A DNA stretch of 64,000 nucleotides from Bacillus aquiflavi (lineage in GTDB: Bacteria; Bacillota; Bacilli; Bacillales; Cytobacillaceae), in contig NZ_CP082780.1 in the NCBI RefSeq assembly GCF_019915265.1, positions 2,356,001 to 2,420,000 of the forward strand. Reading direction: 5' to 3'. Both the position numbers and the translations under genes were made by a program. The notes under the pieces are model-generated. The model saw only the letters and a list, made by a program, of their open reading frames with translations, had not been told where the DNA came from and searched no databases. Every line of letters begins with the position of its first letter. Within the stretch, counting starts at the first letter, position 1. Positions 49,234 through 59,523 of this stretch are shown piece by piece.

Positions 49234-50007
49234 CTACACCTCTACTTTCCGTTCTAACATCCATGCGGAAACAAAGAAAATAAGTAAAGCAGTCATTATA
49301 TAAAGCAGAAAAGGAATGAAACTAAATTCTTGTGGGACATGAATAAATATTTCATAAAATCCATAGTCAGTATTACTCTTCATTTCAAAAGGGATAATGT
49401 TTAACTTTATTTCCCCTAAACTAATTATTTTTTTGTATAACGAGTGAGAACGTATATAAGTTGCCAACGTAGTGATGGTAGCCCATATAAAGATAATGAA
49501 TAACCAGCGAAAACTTTTAATATGTAAAATCCGACTTAACGCATAATTTAAAGTCCAATAAAATAACACCCAAATTGATACATAAATTGAACAAAGAAAA
49601 ATACTTACAAACATCAATATATTTATGATTAAGAAATCTTCTATAAAGAAATTAAACTGCTTTATTAATATTATCGCGATCAAAATACTTAGTGATAACG
49701 AAATAAGTTGAAATATTAATCCGGGAATCAATTTAGCACATATTAATTTCAACACACTATTCGGGTTATGGAGCCAAAGCTGTGTTCTCCCTTCAATATT
49801 TAAAGACGTAAGCAAATAAAGAGGGAGATAGAAAAAGTGAGCCAATATCATTAATAACATGCCTATGGAAAACAATTTTGGCTCATCAATATAGTTGGTG
49901 AAGCTATATCCTCCTACAATTGCTGCTACAAGTAAAATCATATATGTAATAAAAAAATATTGCGTTATTTTAAATTCCTTTATAATCAATCCTTTGAAAG
50001 CAGCCAC
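49234..50007 (-). CDS. ABC-2-like membrane protein, first gene of YtrA-type operon
   Basis: The 257-residue protein begins at GTG 50007, eight bases after GGAGG, with AAFKGLIIKEFKITQYFFIT, and has six membrane segments. It resembles permease subunits of Ytr-type ABC systems but has no strong family motif. It precedes gntR and the YtrB-like ATPase, its likely partner. Confidence 0.75.
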   Translation of the reverse strand: MAAFKGLIIKEFKITQYFFITYMILLVAAIVGGYSFTNYIDEPKLFSIGMLLMILAHFFYLPLYLLTSLNIEGRTQLWLHNPNSVLKLICAKLIPGLIFQLISLSLSILIAIILIKQFNFFIEDFLIINILMFVSIFLCSIYVSIWVLFYWTLNYALSRILHIKSFRWLFIIFIWATITTLATYIRSHSLYKKIISLGEIKLNIIPFEMKSNTDYGFYEIFIHVPQEFSFIPFLLYIMTALLIFFVSAWMLERKVEV

Positions 50008-50034
50008 TTCATTAACCTCCAATTTCGCATTTCG

Positions 50035-50082
50035 TATTAGTGTATTAGTTAAATAGTACACTAATACTTTTGTTTATGTCAA
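50035..50082 (-). promoter_or_regulatory. Promoter and YtrA-type operator of the ABC operon
   Basis: TTGACA (50082-50077) and TACTAT (50058-50053) are 18 bp apart. A perfect 10-bp inverted repeat, TATTAGTGTA (50066-50057 on the reverse strand) with TACACTAATA, spaced 12 bp, overlaps the -10 and start region. GTGTA/TACAC half sites fit the YtrA subfamily of GntR regulators, so autorepression by the downstream gntR product is likely. Confidence 0.82.
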
Positions 50083-50160
50083 TACATATCTAACCATATA
50101 ACCATATATATTTTTTTCTTTGAGGGTGAGGATAACGAATAGAAAAATTGGGGTGATGAA

Positions 50161-50601
50161 ATGGTACGCAAAAAGAAAGTTTGGACTCAAAAAGAAGATA
50201 AAATATTAATTGAAATCGTTACATGCTATAAAAATAGTGGGAAAACTCAAACCGAAGCTTTTAAAGATGCAGGGCAAAAGCTGCAGAGAACTGCTGCGGC
50301 ATGTCGATACCGCTGGAACAATAAACTTCGGAAAAATGAGAATGAAAAGGGGCATCCGATCTCGGGAAGAGAGGATTGTAACAAGTTAAATTTAGAAACG
50401 ATTATAGAACATTTACAAACGTTAAAAATAGAACAATTAGAAAATAATAGACTTAAATCCGAAAACGAAATGATTAAATCTGATCATTTAAAGTTAAAAA
50501 ACGAATTAAAAGAACGGGAAAAACAATTTGCCGAATTAAGGAGGAAATATAGAGGTTTAATGAATGTTATTTCAGAGGCTAAAGACTCAATAGAAAATTA
50601 A
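50161..50601 (+). CDS. RsfA-like prespore transcription factor
   Basis: The 146-residue protein has an N-terminal Myb/SANT-like helix-turn-helix with WTQKEDKILIEIV, QTEAFKDAGQKLQRTAAACR and YRWNN, the RsfA family pattern, followed by a Lys/Glu coiled coil (about 75-140). RsfA fine-tunes SigF-dependent genes in the forespore of B. subtilis. ATG follows GGGGTGATGAA. This is a paralogue-level assignment. Confidence 0.82.
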   Translation: MVRKKKVWTQKEDKILIEIVTCYKNSGKTQTEAFKDAGQKLQRTAAACRYRWNNKLRKNENEKGHPISGREDCNKLNLETIIEHLQTLKIEQLENNRLKSENEMIKSDHLKLKNELKEREKQFAELRRKYRGLMNVISEAKDSIEN

Positions 50602-50616
50602 TTATTTTAATGTTGT

Positions 50617-50652
50617 TACACAAGCCGAAATTTACATCAGCTTGTGCATTTT
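50617..50652. terminator. Possible terminator between rsfA-like gene and tcdA
   Basis: CACAAGC and GCTTGTG form a 7-bp stem with a 14-nt loop, followed by CATTTTAA. The genes converge here, so a bidirectional terminator is expected. Confidence 0.45.
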
Positions 50653-50659
50653 AAAACAC

Positions 50660-51424
50660 TCATTGATCTTTCACACGCATTATTTTTATATCTTCTAACA
50701 ACTGGCGAACAACATAGCTAGCCATGATAAGTCCAACTACTGAAGGAACAAAAGCATTTGATGATGGCGGCATTTTTGCTTTTCGAATCGTTGCCTCGTC
50801 ATCTCCCACTTCTTTTATTACATCTTCACGAGCAACAATTGGGCTCTCATCAGAAAAAACTACCGGAATGCCATTTACAATTCCTTCTTTACGAAGTCGC
50901 GTGCGAATCACCTTTGCAATTGGATCAGTATGTGTTTTCGAAATATCGGCAATTTGAAATCTTGTAGGATCAAGTTTATTTGCTGCTCCCATACTTGAAA
51001 TCATCGGAATATCTTTTATTAAACATTGTTTCATTAAATGAATTTTATAAGCGATTGTATCAGATGCATCAATGACAAAATCTAATTTGTGATGGAACAA
51101 TTCTTCGTATGTTTCATCTGTATAAAACATTTTTAACGTAATGACTTCACAGGCGGGATTAATATCTTTAATTCTTTCCTCCATTACATCCACTTTTGAT
51201 TTTCCAATAGTAGACAGTAAAGCATGTAATTGTCTGTTAATATTTGTTATATCAATATCATCTTTATCAACTAGCACTAGTCGGCCAATCCCAGAGCGTG
51301 CCAACGCTTCAGCAGAAAAAGAGCCGACTCCGCCAATTCCGAGAACTGCTACTGTACTATTTTTCATTATTTCTAATCCTTCTTTGCCAATTGCTAATTC
51401 ATTGCGCGAAAATTGATGTAGCAT
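50660..51424 (-). CDS. tcdA: tRNA threonylcarbamoyladenosine dehydratase TcdA (YrvM)
   Basis: The 254-residue E1-like enzyme cyclises t6A37 to ct6A in tRNA. It has the ATP-binding GIGGVGSFSAEALARSGIG, DKDDIDITNINRQ and MISSMGAANK. Start MLHQFSRNELAIG at 51424 is like that of B. subtilis; the longer frame starts at a TTG within the ribosome site. It lies downstream of the 6S RNA gene. Confidence 0.95.
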   Translation of the reverse strand: MLHQFSRNELAIGKEGLEIMKNSTVAVLGIGGVGSFSAEALARSGIGRLVLVDKDDIDITNINRQLHALLSTIGKSKVDVMEERIKDINPACEVITLKMFYTDETYEELFHHKLDFVIDASDTIAYKIHLMKQCLIKDIPMISSMGAANKLDPTRFQIADISKTHTDPIAKVIRTRLRKEGIVNGIPVVFSDESPIVAREDVIKEVGDDEATIRKAKMPPSSNAFVPSVVGLIMASYVVRQLLEDIKIMRVKDQ

Positions 51425-51599
51425 ATTTTTCAACTCCAACTATAAAGTAGACTTCATTTATTTTATCGTTAAACTATGTTAAATAATTCGTATAAACTTC
51501 TAATTTCAGGCGACTTTTAGGTGAATGCTCCCTCTAAAGAAACTAAAAATCAACAGAATGATATCACATCGCCTACCATTATTTGCAAAAATATCGAAT

Positions 51600-51635
51600 T
51601 AAAAACCCTTGATGTAAATTACATCAAGGGTTTTA
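51600..51635 (-). terminator. 6S RNA terminator
   Basis: AAAACCCTTGATGTAA pairs with TTACATCAAGGGTTTT in a long perfect stem followed by T residues on the reverse strand. Confidence 0.92.
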
Positions 51636-51836
51636 CTCCTATGTATAAGAGTCCCAATCGTGCCGTCGTATGTTGTGCCATTGCTTTGAACCCGCTCTCA
51701 GCAGGTGGGTGTTCTGTTTCGAGCTTGTGTAAGTCCTCTTCAGCGAGGCATGTACTCTGCCTGAAAACTCCAAACTCCCGTACAAGAAAATGTTCGGTCA
51801 AAACTAGGTTGCACAACGAACACATCAGGACTCATC
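51636..51836 (-). ncRNA. bsrA: 6S RNA (bsrA type)
   Basis: On the reverse strand the segment starts near GAGTCCTGATGTGTTCGTTG. It contains TTTGACCGAACATTTTCTTG, GGGAGTTTGGAGTTTTCAGG and, at the far end, GATTGGGACTCTTATAC that pairs with the 5' region to close the long stem. It lies between aspS and tcdA exactly as bsrA does in B. subtilis. A TATTATAC element lies just upstream. 6S RNA binds RNA polymerase-SigA and mimics an open promoter. Ends are approximate to ~5 bases. Confidence 0.93.
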
Positions 51837-51898
51837 TTCTTTCTGATTGTATAATAGCATATGATTTATTAATTTTCAAGAAGGCACTGCTCAATTAT

Positions 51899-53671
51899 TT
51901 ATTTTTCATTGTTAATATTTAGTGACAAATGAAGTTCATCTAATTGTGTTGAGCTAACAGCTCCTGGTGCTTCAGTTAATAAACAACTGGCACTTGCCGT
52001 TTTTGGAAAAGCAATCGTATCACGTAAATTAGATCTTCCTGCCAACAGCATCACAAGGCGATCTAAACCAAGTGCAATTCCGCCATGAGGAGGTGTACCA
52101 TATTCAAAAGCCTCAAGTAAAAATCCAAATTGCTCTTTAGCCTCTTCAGGTGTAAAGCCAAGTACTGCAAACATTTTTTCTTGAATATCCCGTTCAAAAA
52201 TACGGAGAGATCCTCCTCCAAGTTCATATCCATTTAAAACAAGGTCGTAAGCTTCTGCACGAACTTTCTCCGGTTCTGATTCTAAGAGTGCTACATCTTC
52301 CCTCACAGGCATTGTAAAAGGATGATGTGCTGCATTATAACGTCCTTCCTCTTCGTTGTATTCAAGCAATGGCCAATCTGTAACCCAAAGGAAATTAAAT
52401 TTCGATTGATCAATTAGCTCGAGATCCTTTCCAAGTTTTAACCTGAGCGCTCCTAACGCATCAGCAACTACATTTTTCTTGTCTGCAACAAATAATAATA
52501 AATCGCCTGCTTCAGCTTTAAGCTGAGCTTTTATTCCTTCCTGTTCTGCTTCTGAAAGAAATTTTGCGATCGGTCCTTTTAAACCCTCTTCCTCTTTAAG
52601 CCACGCTAATCCTTTTGCTCCATAGACAGATACAAATTCTGTAAGTCCATCAATATCTTTTCGAGAATATTTACTTGCTCCGCCTTTAACATTAATTGCT
52701 TTTACTTGACCGCCGTTTGCAACTGCTCCAGTAAACACTTTAAAATTTGAATCCTTAACAATTTCTGAAAGATCAATGAGCTCCATTTCAAAACGCGTGT
52801 CTGGTTTATCTGATCCATATCTGCTCATCGCTTCGTCATAAGTTATCCGCTGAAAAGGTGTTACAATGTCAATCCCCTTTACTTCCTTCATTACCTTTTT
52901 CATCATCTTTTCCATTAATTCAACGATATCCTCTTTACTCATAAAGCTTGCTTCAATATCGATTTGCGTAAATTCAGGCTGACGATCTGCTCGTAAATCT
53001 TCATCTCGAAAACAGCGGGCAATTTGATAATACTTATCAAATCCTGAAACCATTAATAGCTGTTTAAAAAGCTGTGGAGATTGAGGAAGAGCATAAAACT
53101 CTCCGGGATGAACACGGCTAGGTACTAAATAATCACGAGCCCCTTCAGGTGTACTTTTTGTTAAAACTGGTGTTTCAATATCTAAAAAGCCTTCATGATC
53201 GAGAAAATTTCGAATCGTTTTCGTTACATTATGACGCATTTTAAATGTCTTGTACATAACTGGGCGGCGCAAATCTAAATATCGATACTTTAAACGGATA
53301 TCCTCTGCAACATCCGTGCGATCATCGATGACAAATGGAGGTGTTTTTGCCTCGTTTAAAATTGTGACTGCTTCAACTTGTATTTCAATCTTACCGGTTT
53401 TTAATTGATGATTAATTGTTCCCTCATCGCGAGCAACAACTACACCTTCAACATCAAGAACAAATTCACTGCGAATTTTTTCCGCAACAGATAACGCTTT
53501 TTCTGATACATCAGGATGAAAGACGATCTGAACAATACCTGTTCTGTCACGAAGATCGATAAAAATTAGACCGCCAAGATCACGACGTTTTTGTACCCAT
53601 CCTTTTAATATGACCCTTTCACCAATTACAGCTTCTGTTACTTCCCCACAATAGCATGTTCTACCAAACAT
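51899..53671 (-). CDS. aspS: Aspartyl-tRNA synthetase
   Basis: The 590-residue bacterial-type AspRS has the anticodon-binding OB fold at the N-terminus ([20 protein letters not shown]), class II motif 2 [18 protein letters not shown], the GAD insertion and motif 3 [18 protein letters not shown] at 53671 is six bases after GGAGG. It follows hisS by 18 bp and shares the hisS T-box. Confidence 0.97.
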   Translation of the reverse strand: MFGRTCYCGEVTEAVIGERVILKGWVQKRRDLGGLIFIDLRDRTGIVQIVFHPDVSEKALSVAEKIRSEFVLDVEGVVVARDEGTINHQLKTGKIEIQVEAVTILNEAKTPPFVIDDRTDVAEDIRLKYRYLDLRRPVMYKTFKMRHNVTKTIRNFLDHEGFLDIETPVLTKSTPEGARDYLVPSRVHPGEFYALPQSPQLFKQLLMVSGFDKYYQIARCFRDEDLRADRQPEFTQIDIEASFMSKEDIVELMEKMMKKVMKEVKGIDIVTPFQRITYDEAMSRYGSDKPDTRFEMELIDLSEIVKDSNFKVFTGAVANGGQVKAINVKGGASKYSRKDIDGLTEFVSVYGAKGLAWLKEEEGLKGPIAKFLSEAEQEGIKAQLKAEAGDLLLFVADKKNVVADALGALRLKLGKDLELIDQSKFNFLWVTDWPLLEYNEEEGRYNAAHHPFTMPVREDVALLESEPEKVRAEAYDLVLNGYELGGGSLRIFERDIQEKMFAVLGFTPEEAKEQFGFLLEAFEYGTPPHGGIALGLDRLVMLLAGRSNLRDTIAFPKTASASCLLTEAPGAVSSTQLDELHLSLNINNEK

Positions 53672-53689
53672 TTCCATCCTCCTTGTCTT

Positions 53690-54955
53690 TTACAACCTTT
53701 TAAATTGCTCTACAAATGAATCGAGTGCAAGCTCCTTTTGATCACCAGTGGCCATATTTTTCACATTAATGATGTTCCTTTTTAATTCATCCTCACCTAA
53801 AATCGCTACATATTTTGCCTGTAAACGATCTGCAGCTTTAAACTGTGCCTTTACTTTCCGATCTAAATAATCTCTTTCGGCGGAGTAGCCGGCTTGACGA
53901 AGAGTATGAACGAGACGGACTGTATAATCTTTTGCTTCATCACCAAGGGAAACAAAAAAACAATCGATTCCTTCATTAAGAGGAAGCTCAATCATTTCCG
54001 CCTCTAATGCGGCTAATAACCGTTCAATACTTAGTGCGAAACCGATACCCGGTATTTCAGGTCCGCCAATTTCTTCAACAAGTCCATTATATCGTCCTCC
54101 ACCGCATAACGTTGAATTCGCACCAAATCCTTCTGCATCACTCATAATTTCAAAGGCAGTATGAGTATAGTAATCTAATCCGCGAACAAGATTTGGATCA
54201 ACTTCTATTGGTATGTTGAGTGCCTGTAAATGCTGTTGTACTTTCTCAAAGTATTTACGTGATTCTTCATTTAAATAATCTATAATAGCTGGTGCTGATT
54301 TCATTAATTGATGGTCGCGATCTTTTTTACAATCAAGAATTCGCAGTGGATTTTTTTCCAATCGATTTTGACAATCCGAGCAAAATTCATGAATTTGCGG
54401 TTTAAAGTGGTCAATCAATGCATTACGATATGCTTGTCGACTTTCTTTATCTCCAAGACTATTGATCACTACCTTCAGCTTTTTGAGACCTAAATCCTTA
54501 TATAAAGACATTGCTAAAGATATAACCTCTGCATCAATTGCAGGATCAGCACTCCCAAGTGCTTCAACCCCAAATTGTACAAATTGTCGATAACGACCTG
54601 CTTGAGGTCTTTCATAGCGAAACATCGGCTCTAAATAGTAGAGCTTAACAGGCTGATTTATATTGGCATACATTTTGTTTTCAATAAATGAGCGAACAGT
54701 CGGAGCCGTCCCTTCTGGTCGAAGTGTAATACTTCTGCCTCCCCGATCTGCAAATGTATACATTTCTTTTTGAACTATGTCAGTCGTATCTCCAACACTT
54801 CGTAAAAACAATTCGGTTTGTTCAAATATTGGCGTACGGATTTCTTTATATTGATACATCCTGCATAAATCTCTTATTTTCTCCTCGATAAACTGCCACT
54901 TCTCTACTTGTCCTGGAACAATATCTTGTGTTCCGCGAGGGGCTTTTATATTCAT
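53690..54955 (-). CDS. hisS: Histidyl-tRNA synthetase
   Basis: The 421-residue class II enzyme starts [15 protein letters not shown], with motif 2 [19 protein letters not shown], the His-specific loops [14 protein letters not shown] and [15 protein letters not shown], and a C-terminal anticodon domain. Intact and of normal length. ATG follows AAGGAGGATTGTAA directly after the T-box leader. Confidence 0.97.
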   Translation of the reverse strand: MNIKAPRGTQDIVPGQVEKWQFIEEKIRDLCRMYQYKEIRTPIFEQTELFLRSVGDTTDIVQKEMYTFADRGGRSITLRPEGTAPTVRSFIENKMYANINQPVKLYYLEPMFRYERPQAGRYRQFVQFGVEALGSADPAIDAEVISLAMSLYKDLGLKKLKVVINSLGDKESRQAYRNALIDHFKPQIHEFCSDCQNRLEKNPLRILDCKKDRDHQLMKSAPAIIDYLNEESRKYFEKVQQHLQALNIPIEVDPNLVRGLDYYTHTAFEIMSDAEGFGANSTLCGGGRYNGLVEEIGGPEIPGIGFALSIERLLAALEAEMIELPLNEGIDCFFVSLGDEAKDYTVRLVHTLRQAGYSAERDYLDRKVKAQFKAADRLQAKYVAILGEDELKRNIINVKNMATGDQKELALDSFVEQFKRL

Positions 54956-54974
54956 TTACAATCCTCCTTAAAAA

Positions 54975-55262
54975 TTAAAGCTCTCGACCCTTGTTATAAT
55001 AACAAGGGACGAGAGCTTAACTTCCGTGGTACCACCCTAGTTGAAGAGTAAACACCACTCTTCCACTTTAACAGTTAACGCCTGCATACGTTCTTCTCCT
55101 ACTAAAAAACGAGTTTTTTTCAGAGAGAAACCTAAGAAGTGTTCTTTCATTAAGTCATCATGTAGAAATGCTTTCAGCCAAGACATTTCCTCTCTTTTCA
55201 TGTGGATTCTTAACTACTTTTCTTCCTCATTGGTTTACTCTAGCTATTCATCCATTTTATTT
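54975..55262 (-). promoter_or_regulatory. T-box riboswitch leader of hisS-aspS
   Basis: The T-box AGGGTGGTACCACGG (55038-55024, reverse) precedes a strong terminator hairpin (GCTCTCGTCCCTTGTTAT with its partner, ~55016-54979). Stem I is closed by AGAGAGG/GGTTTCTCTCT, and its 3' side holds GAACACTTC, placing a CAC His codon as candidate specifier. Confidence 0.93.
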
Positions 55263-55267
55263 ATATA

Positions 55268-55296
55268 ATAATACGTAGCAAAATTGAAAATGTCAA
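55268..55296 (-). promoter_or_regulatory. SigA-type promoter of hisS-aspS
   Basis: TTGACA (55296-55291) and TATTAT (55273-55268), 17 bp apart, lie immediately upstream of the T-box leader and a few bases after the yrzK stop. Confidence 0.83.
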
Positions 55297-55302
55297 TAGC
55301 AA

Positions 55303-55476
55303 TTACGAGCGTTCTAATCGTTTTTTTAACTTTCTTACATCTCTCAATGTTAAATGAAATTCCGTTGCTAATTCAAACATATTTGACTCTTCATTTTGCA
55401 TGATATCTTGGAAGTTTACACCAAACAATTGATTTTCACCGCTTTTTATTTTGAAGCCTTTTTCACTGAATCTCAT
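55303..55476 (-). CDS. yrzK: Small conserved protein YrzK-like
   Basis: The 57-residue product MRFSEKGFKIKSGENQLFGV, then NFQDIMQNEESNMFELATEF and a basic helical tail RDVRKLKKRLERS. The end looks like a small helix-turn-helix. ATG follows AAAAGGGTGAT. In B. subtilis yrzK lies between yrvJ and hisS, so the name is given by position and size; function unknown. Confidence 0.75.
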   Translation of the reverse strand: MRFSEKGFKIKSGENQLFGVNFQDIMQNEESNMFELATEFHLTLRDVRKLKKRLERS

Positions 55477-55632
55477 TCAAAAAATCACCCTTTTCGCCTT
55501 TCTTTAAGCGTTATTCTTCCCAATAAATGTGCTAACCTTACAATAAAAAATAACTTTTAAATCAAAACAAATGATTTTTTTAATAAACTTCGTTAAAATT
55601 AAAAGAAAAATAATTATTGGAGGAAAAGCTTA

Positions 55633-57399
55633 TTGCAGAAAAAAGTGATCGTTTTTTTTATTAGTGTCATCTTAATTTTTAGCTCTTTTGAATCATTACA
55701 GACAATTGAAGCTGCTGCAAAAGGCTCTGTCACTATTCAATCAAACAGCGTCAACATAAGAAAAGGTCCCGGTCTTAGTTATCCAGTCATTACGAAGGCA
55801 GCTAAAGGTGAAACATATACTCTTCTTGACGAAAAAGATGATTGGTATGAAATAAAATTAAAAAGCGGACAAAAAGGTTGGGTGGCTAATTGGCTTGTTT
55901 CTAAAAAATCAACAACCAATAAAAATGAGAAGAGCTCTTATTCTAATAAAAACGCAACCGTAGCTACCGAATACTTAAGAGTCCGAAATGGACCCGGGAC
56001 AAACTTCCAAATGATTGGCCATTTAAATCATGGAGATAAAATTGAAATTATTGAAAGTAATGATAGCTGGGTAAAAGGACATACTCCGTTTGGAATAGGA
56101 TGGGTTTCCAAAGAATATATTACAGGAGATGAACAAAGCAGTCAGGATCTAAACTACGAAAAAGTAGGAATTGTTACAGTCCAAGATTTAAATGTTAGAA
56201 ATGAGCCTTCTTTACAAGGCAACATTGTTGGAAAACTAAAAAAAGGAACTGAAATAACAATCCTTTCACGGAAAAATGATTGGATAGAAATTACTTATGG
56301 ACAAGCAAGTGCATGGGTCAGCAGTAAGCATATTAAATTAAAAACAAAAGCACAAAAAAATAAAAACTATCAAACAACAAAAGCACAAAAAGACCGAAGC
56401 GTACATTTAAAAGGAACAGTAGGTACTGTAACCGCTACAGCTTTAAATGTACGTAAAAGCAATTCTCTCGATGGAAAAGTGATTGGTCATGTTAAAAAAG
56501 GACAGAGCTTTATTATTCTTGAAGAAGTAAATAATTGGGCAAAAATTGAATTTAGTTCTGGACAATATGGATGGGTCGCAGGCTGGTTCCTTGAGAAAAC
56601 AGAAAATAAAGGAGGAAAAGCCTCTGTCGATGAAAAAAGCTATGTAACCATTTTACATAATGGAACGAATCTTAGAAAATCACCAACAGTTGAATCATCT
56701 GTTATTGAAAGAGCAAATAAAGGGGAAACATACCCAATCATTAGCAAGCAAAATGATTGGTATGAAATCCAGTTAGAGAAAGATGTAACAGCCTTTGTTG
56801 CTGGTTGGATAGTTTCGGTCACAGGTCCAATTCCTAAAGTTGAAAAACCTGGTGCGGGCATACATTTAAAAAATAAAACAATTGTAATTGACCCTGGTCA
56901 TGGAGGTAAGGATAACGGTGCAAAAGGTGTTAAAGGAACGATTGAAAAACATTTAACATTAAAGACCGCAAAGTTAATTCATGATAAATTACGTGCTGCT
57001 GGTGCAAATGTCATTTTAACGAGAACAAATGATACATACATCTCCTTACCCGAAAGAGTAAGTACAGCTGAATACTACAATGCAGATGCTTTTATAAGCA
57101 TTCACTACGACAGTATTAAAGATAAAAGTGTTCGCGGGCTAACTAGTTATTATTATCATTCGTTCCAAAAGCCTTTAGCCGACTCTATTCACAGAGCCGT
57201 GACAGCTAATACTAAACTTCGGGATCGTAAAGTACGTCAAGGCGATTATTACGTCTTACGTGAAAATGAGCAAAATGCAGTTCTGTTAGAGCTAGGTTAT
57301 TTAAGCAACGGTTCTGAAGAAATTTTGATTACCTCTTCGCAATATCAAGAAATAGTAGCAAATGGCGTTTATAACGGACTTGCTCAATATTTTAAATAA
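55633..57399 (+). CDS. yrvJ: N-acetylmuramoyl-L-alanine amidase with five SH3b domains (YrvJ)
   Basis: The 588-residue secreted protein has a signal peptide (1-28), five bacterial SH3 domains (near 33-90, 110-165, 185-240, 263-325 and 340-398) each with a VNIRKGPGLSYPVI-type start, and a C-terminal Amidase_3 domain. The catalytic zinc site is formed by VIDPGHGGKDNGA, the Glu of IEKHLTLKTAK and ISIHYD; LLELGYLSNGSE closes the site. It cleaves the amide between muramic acid and stem peptide. TTG start nine bases after GGAGG. It has one more SH3b repeat than I recall for B. subtilis YrvJ. Ends at a strong terminator. Confidence 0.95.
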   Translation: MQKKVIVFFISVILIFSSFESLQTIEAAAKGSVTIQSNSVNIRKGPGLSYPVITKAAKGETYTLLDEKDDWYEIKLKSGQKGWVANWLVSKKSTTNKNEKSSYSNKNATVATEYLRVRNGPGTNFQMIGHLNHGDKIEIIESNDSWVKGHTPFGIGWVSKEYITGDEQSSQDLNYEKVGIVTVQDLNVRNEPSLQGNIVGKLKKGTEITILSRKNDWIEITYGQASAWVSSKHIKLKTKAQKNKNYQTTKAQKDRSVHLKGTVGTVTATALNVRKSNSLDGKVIGHVKKGQSFIILEEVNNWAKIEFSSGQYGWVAGWFLEKTENKGGKASVDEKSYVTILHNGTNLRKSPTVESSVIERANKGETYPIISKQNDWYEIQLEKDVTAFVAGWIVSVTGPIPKVEKPGAGIHLKNKTIVIDPGHGGKDNGAKGVKGTIEKHLTLKTAKLIHDKLRAAGANVILTRTNDTYISLPERVSTAEYYNADAFISIHYDSIKDKSVRGLTSYYYHSFQKPLADSIHRAVTANTKLRDRKVRQGDYYVLRENEQNAVLLELGYLSNGSEEILITSSQYQEIVANGVYNGLAQYFK

Positions 57400-57409
57400 T
57401 ATTTTTATT

Positions 57410-57447
57410 AAAGTAGCATTCTTAAAAAAGGGAATGCTACTTTTTCT
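57410..57447 (+). terminator. Terminator after yrvJ
   Basis: AAAGTAGCATTC pairs perfectly with GAATGCTACTTT over a 10-nt loop, followed by TTCTTTATTTTC. Confidence 0.92.
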
Positions 57448-57666
57448 TTATTTTCTGAAGATTTCATATATAATAAGGATAATTCGTTATTAAGCCCAGT
57501 GGTAATATGTCAAGCACTAAAATTCGGTGGATTGGAAATTAATATTGGATTTCATTGAAAAGTGCTTAAAAAAGAGTATAACAAATAAACCTCACACTAT
57601 TTTCGATTTTTTACCAATCACTATTAGTGTGAAGCTGGGTGTTTGAAAGGGTCTGAATGAGAAGTT

Positions 57667-58904
57667 TTAATCTCTCCTTTCAGGTGGTGTGTACAACTGA
57701 TTGGTGCGTAGTAGCGAAAACACCAATCGTACCAGTTTTCTTGCAGTTAAGACGAGAGCGCGTTTGTGTTTATGTTTTGGAACTTCATCGTACTTTTTTG
57801 TGTAAAAAGCTTTATATTCAGAGTCATACTTTCGGATCTTATCAGCAGCTTGAATAAGGTAGTATCGCAAATATTTATTGCCTGTCCTCATTCTTGCCGT
57901 TTCTTGGGATTCGAATTCGCCCGATTGGTTTTGGTTCCATACCAAACCAGCATATTTCGCTAAGGCATGATGATCTTTAAATCGCTTTATATCGCCTATT
58001 TCGGCTATCAGCCCTGCCGCATAAACGTCTCCAATTCCTTTTACAGACGTTAGAGTTTGCGGTATGCCTTTCATTAACTTGGCAATTTCTTTATCTAGCC
58101 GCTTTACTTGTGACTCGATATGTTGAATGGTACTTAAAGTAACTGACATAGAAATATTTACGGGATCCTGCATAGCCTTATTTAACCGATAAGATGATCT
58201 AGCCAACTTATGAAGATATTTTGCGATTTCTTCTGGGTTTTCAAATCGGTTCTTCCCTTTATCCTGCAGGAACTCGACGAGTTCTTCGATACTCATTTCA
58301 GCGATGGTTTCGGGCTCTAGTTCTTCCATGACAGCCATACTCGTAGCTCCGAATTTATCTGAAAATGGATTATCTTGTCTCAGTCCACTGAACTTTAAAA
58401 AGAGCTGGTTAAGAAAATACGTTTTATTTCGGGTAATTTCCCGCATAAAATGAAACCTTGTCCGTGTTAATCGTTGAAGGGCTTCATATTGTATGGCATC
58501 TTTCATTTGGGCTGGCAGTCGGCCAAAGCGCAAGTGGTCAGCGATGACCCAGGCATCTATGCGATTTTTTTTTCACAAGGGAGTCATACCCTTTTTTAAA
58601 ACGAGCGACTTTTCTCGCATTTAGTACGTAGATAGAGGCTTGGAACTTAGGTTCATAGCCTTTCATTTGGTCTTGTAGATAATGGGCAAGATGCCAACTG
58701 TAAAGATCAGTGGCTTCCATCCCAATCTTCAATTGGTTGGCCTGACTTTTTTCCGCTGCTTCTAGCATTCGTTTGATCAGGGTTGCGGCCCCCGTTTTGA
58801 TCATTAGAAACAGAAAAGTCGGCAAGTGTGGATCCGTCCTGTTTCATGAAATGGACATGATGGGACTTCAAGCTTACGTCTACACCAACAAGCATTTGTG
58901 ACAT
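57667..58904 (-). pseudogene. IS110-family transposase, two homopolymer frameshifts
   Basis: The N-terminal DEDD (RuvC-like) part starts MSQMLVGVDVSLKSHHVHFM at ATG 58904 after GGAGGTG, and continues GMEATDLYSWHLAHYL and NARKVARFKKGYDSLVKK. The C-terminal Transposase_20 part has LTSVKGIGDVYAAGLIAEIG with the expected catalytic Ser region and a helix-hairpin-helix. Frame breaks are in a G5 run near 58790 and an A9 run near 58567-58575; one base less in each gives a ~410-residue protein. It is a DEDD/Ser recombinase guided by a bridge RNA in active relatives. Confidence 0.87.
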
Positions 58905-59290
58905 ACCAATCACCTCCAGTAGGTAAGTTAATCAAGAACGTTCAGACCTGGGTGCCCACGGGAATCATCGATGTCTTCCTCGTCATCAGCACTCAAAGAA
59001 AAGAAGTCCATCATGAGCGCTACACTCACTTCTTTTACGGCGGCGCAACCAGTGGTTAGACCTTCAATAATGAACCATGGGTAGCAGGCTTATTAAGCAG
59101 TACATCGCGAGATGTCCGCAAGGGGGAAAAGCAATATCCTGATACGATCCTGTCGGGTTCCATTGTCCCATGAGCAGGTCTAAAACGCTATAAAAAAAAT
59201 GACGGAGTAAAACGCTGGAGCATCCTCCATTCTCCGCCATTTCACGATATTCAGTTAAAAGGTATTTCAAAGAAGCAGTAGGGAACTATC
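58905..59290 (-). ncRNA. IS110 non-coding end, possible bridge RNA region
   Basis: No ORF with a ribosome site is present. The segment lies directly upstream of the transposase, where active IS110 elements encode the bridge RNA. Several short inverted repeats are visible, for example TGACGGAG and CTCCGCC near 59200-59240. I could not identify target- or donor-binding loops. Confidence 0.4.
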
Positions 59291-59342
59291 CCCCTGCGAA
59301 ATAACAACAATACGTAAATCTATTATTGATAGTTTGACTTTA

Positions 59343-59413
59343 CCTCGGCTTCCCCACCAGAGGGGTGAAACAAGGGTAAAACAAAAACATTTATTGATGG
59401 GAAAGCCGAGAGG
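59343..59413 (+). other. Stable hairpin upstream of the GNAT gene
   Basis: CCTCGGCTTCCC pairs with GGGAAAGCCGAGAGG (one or two bulges), enclosing ~45 nt that contains a second small hairpin CCCC-ACCAGA-GGGG. It is not followed by a T run. It may be a structured leader for the acetyltransferase or part of the IS110 flank. Confidence 0.4.
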
Positions 59414-59523
59414 CTAACCTTTAAAAAAACCTATAGGAATCTAGAGTGAATTGTAGAGGATCCGGATCAACTGGAAATTCTTCTAGAAAGAGCTCTTACT
59501 ACTACTATACGAGGGGTGAATGG

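Larger units (their letters stand above)
57600..59290 (-). mobile_element. IS110-family element, decayed (ends approximate)
   Basis: A broken IS110 transposase is followed upstream of its start by a ~380-bp non-coding segment typical of IS110 elements, which have no terminal inverted repeats. I cannot fix the ends from one sequence; the limits given are estimates. Synteny with the B. subtilis relA side is lost at this point. Confidence 0.7.
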
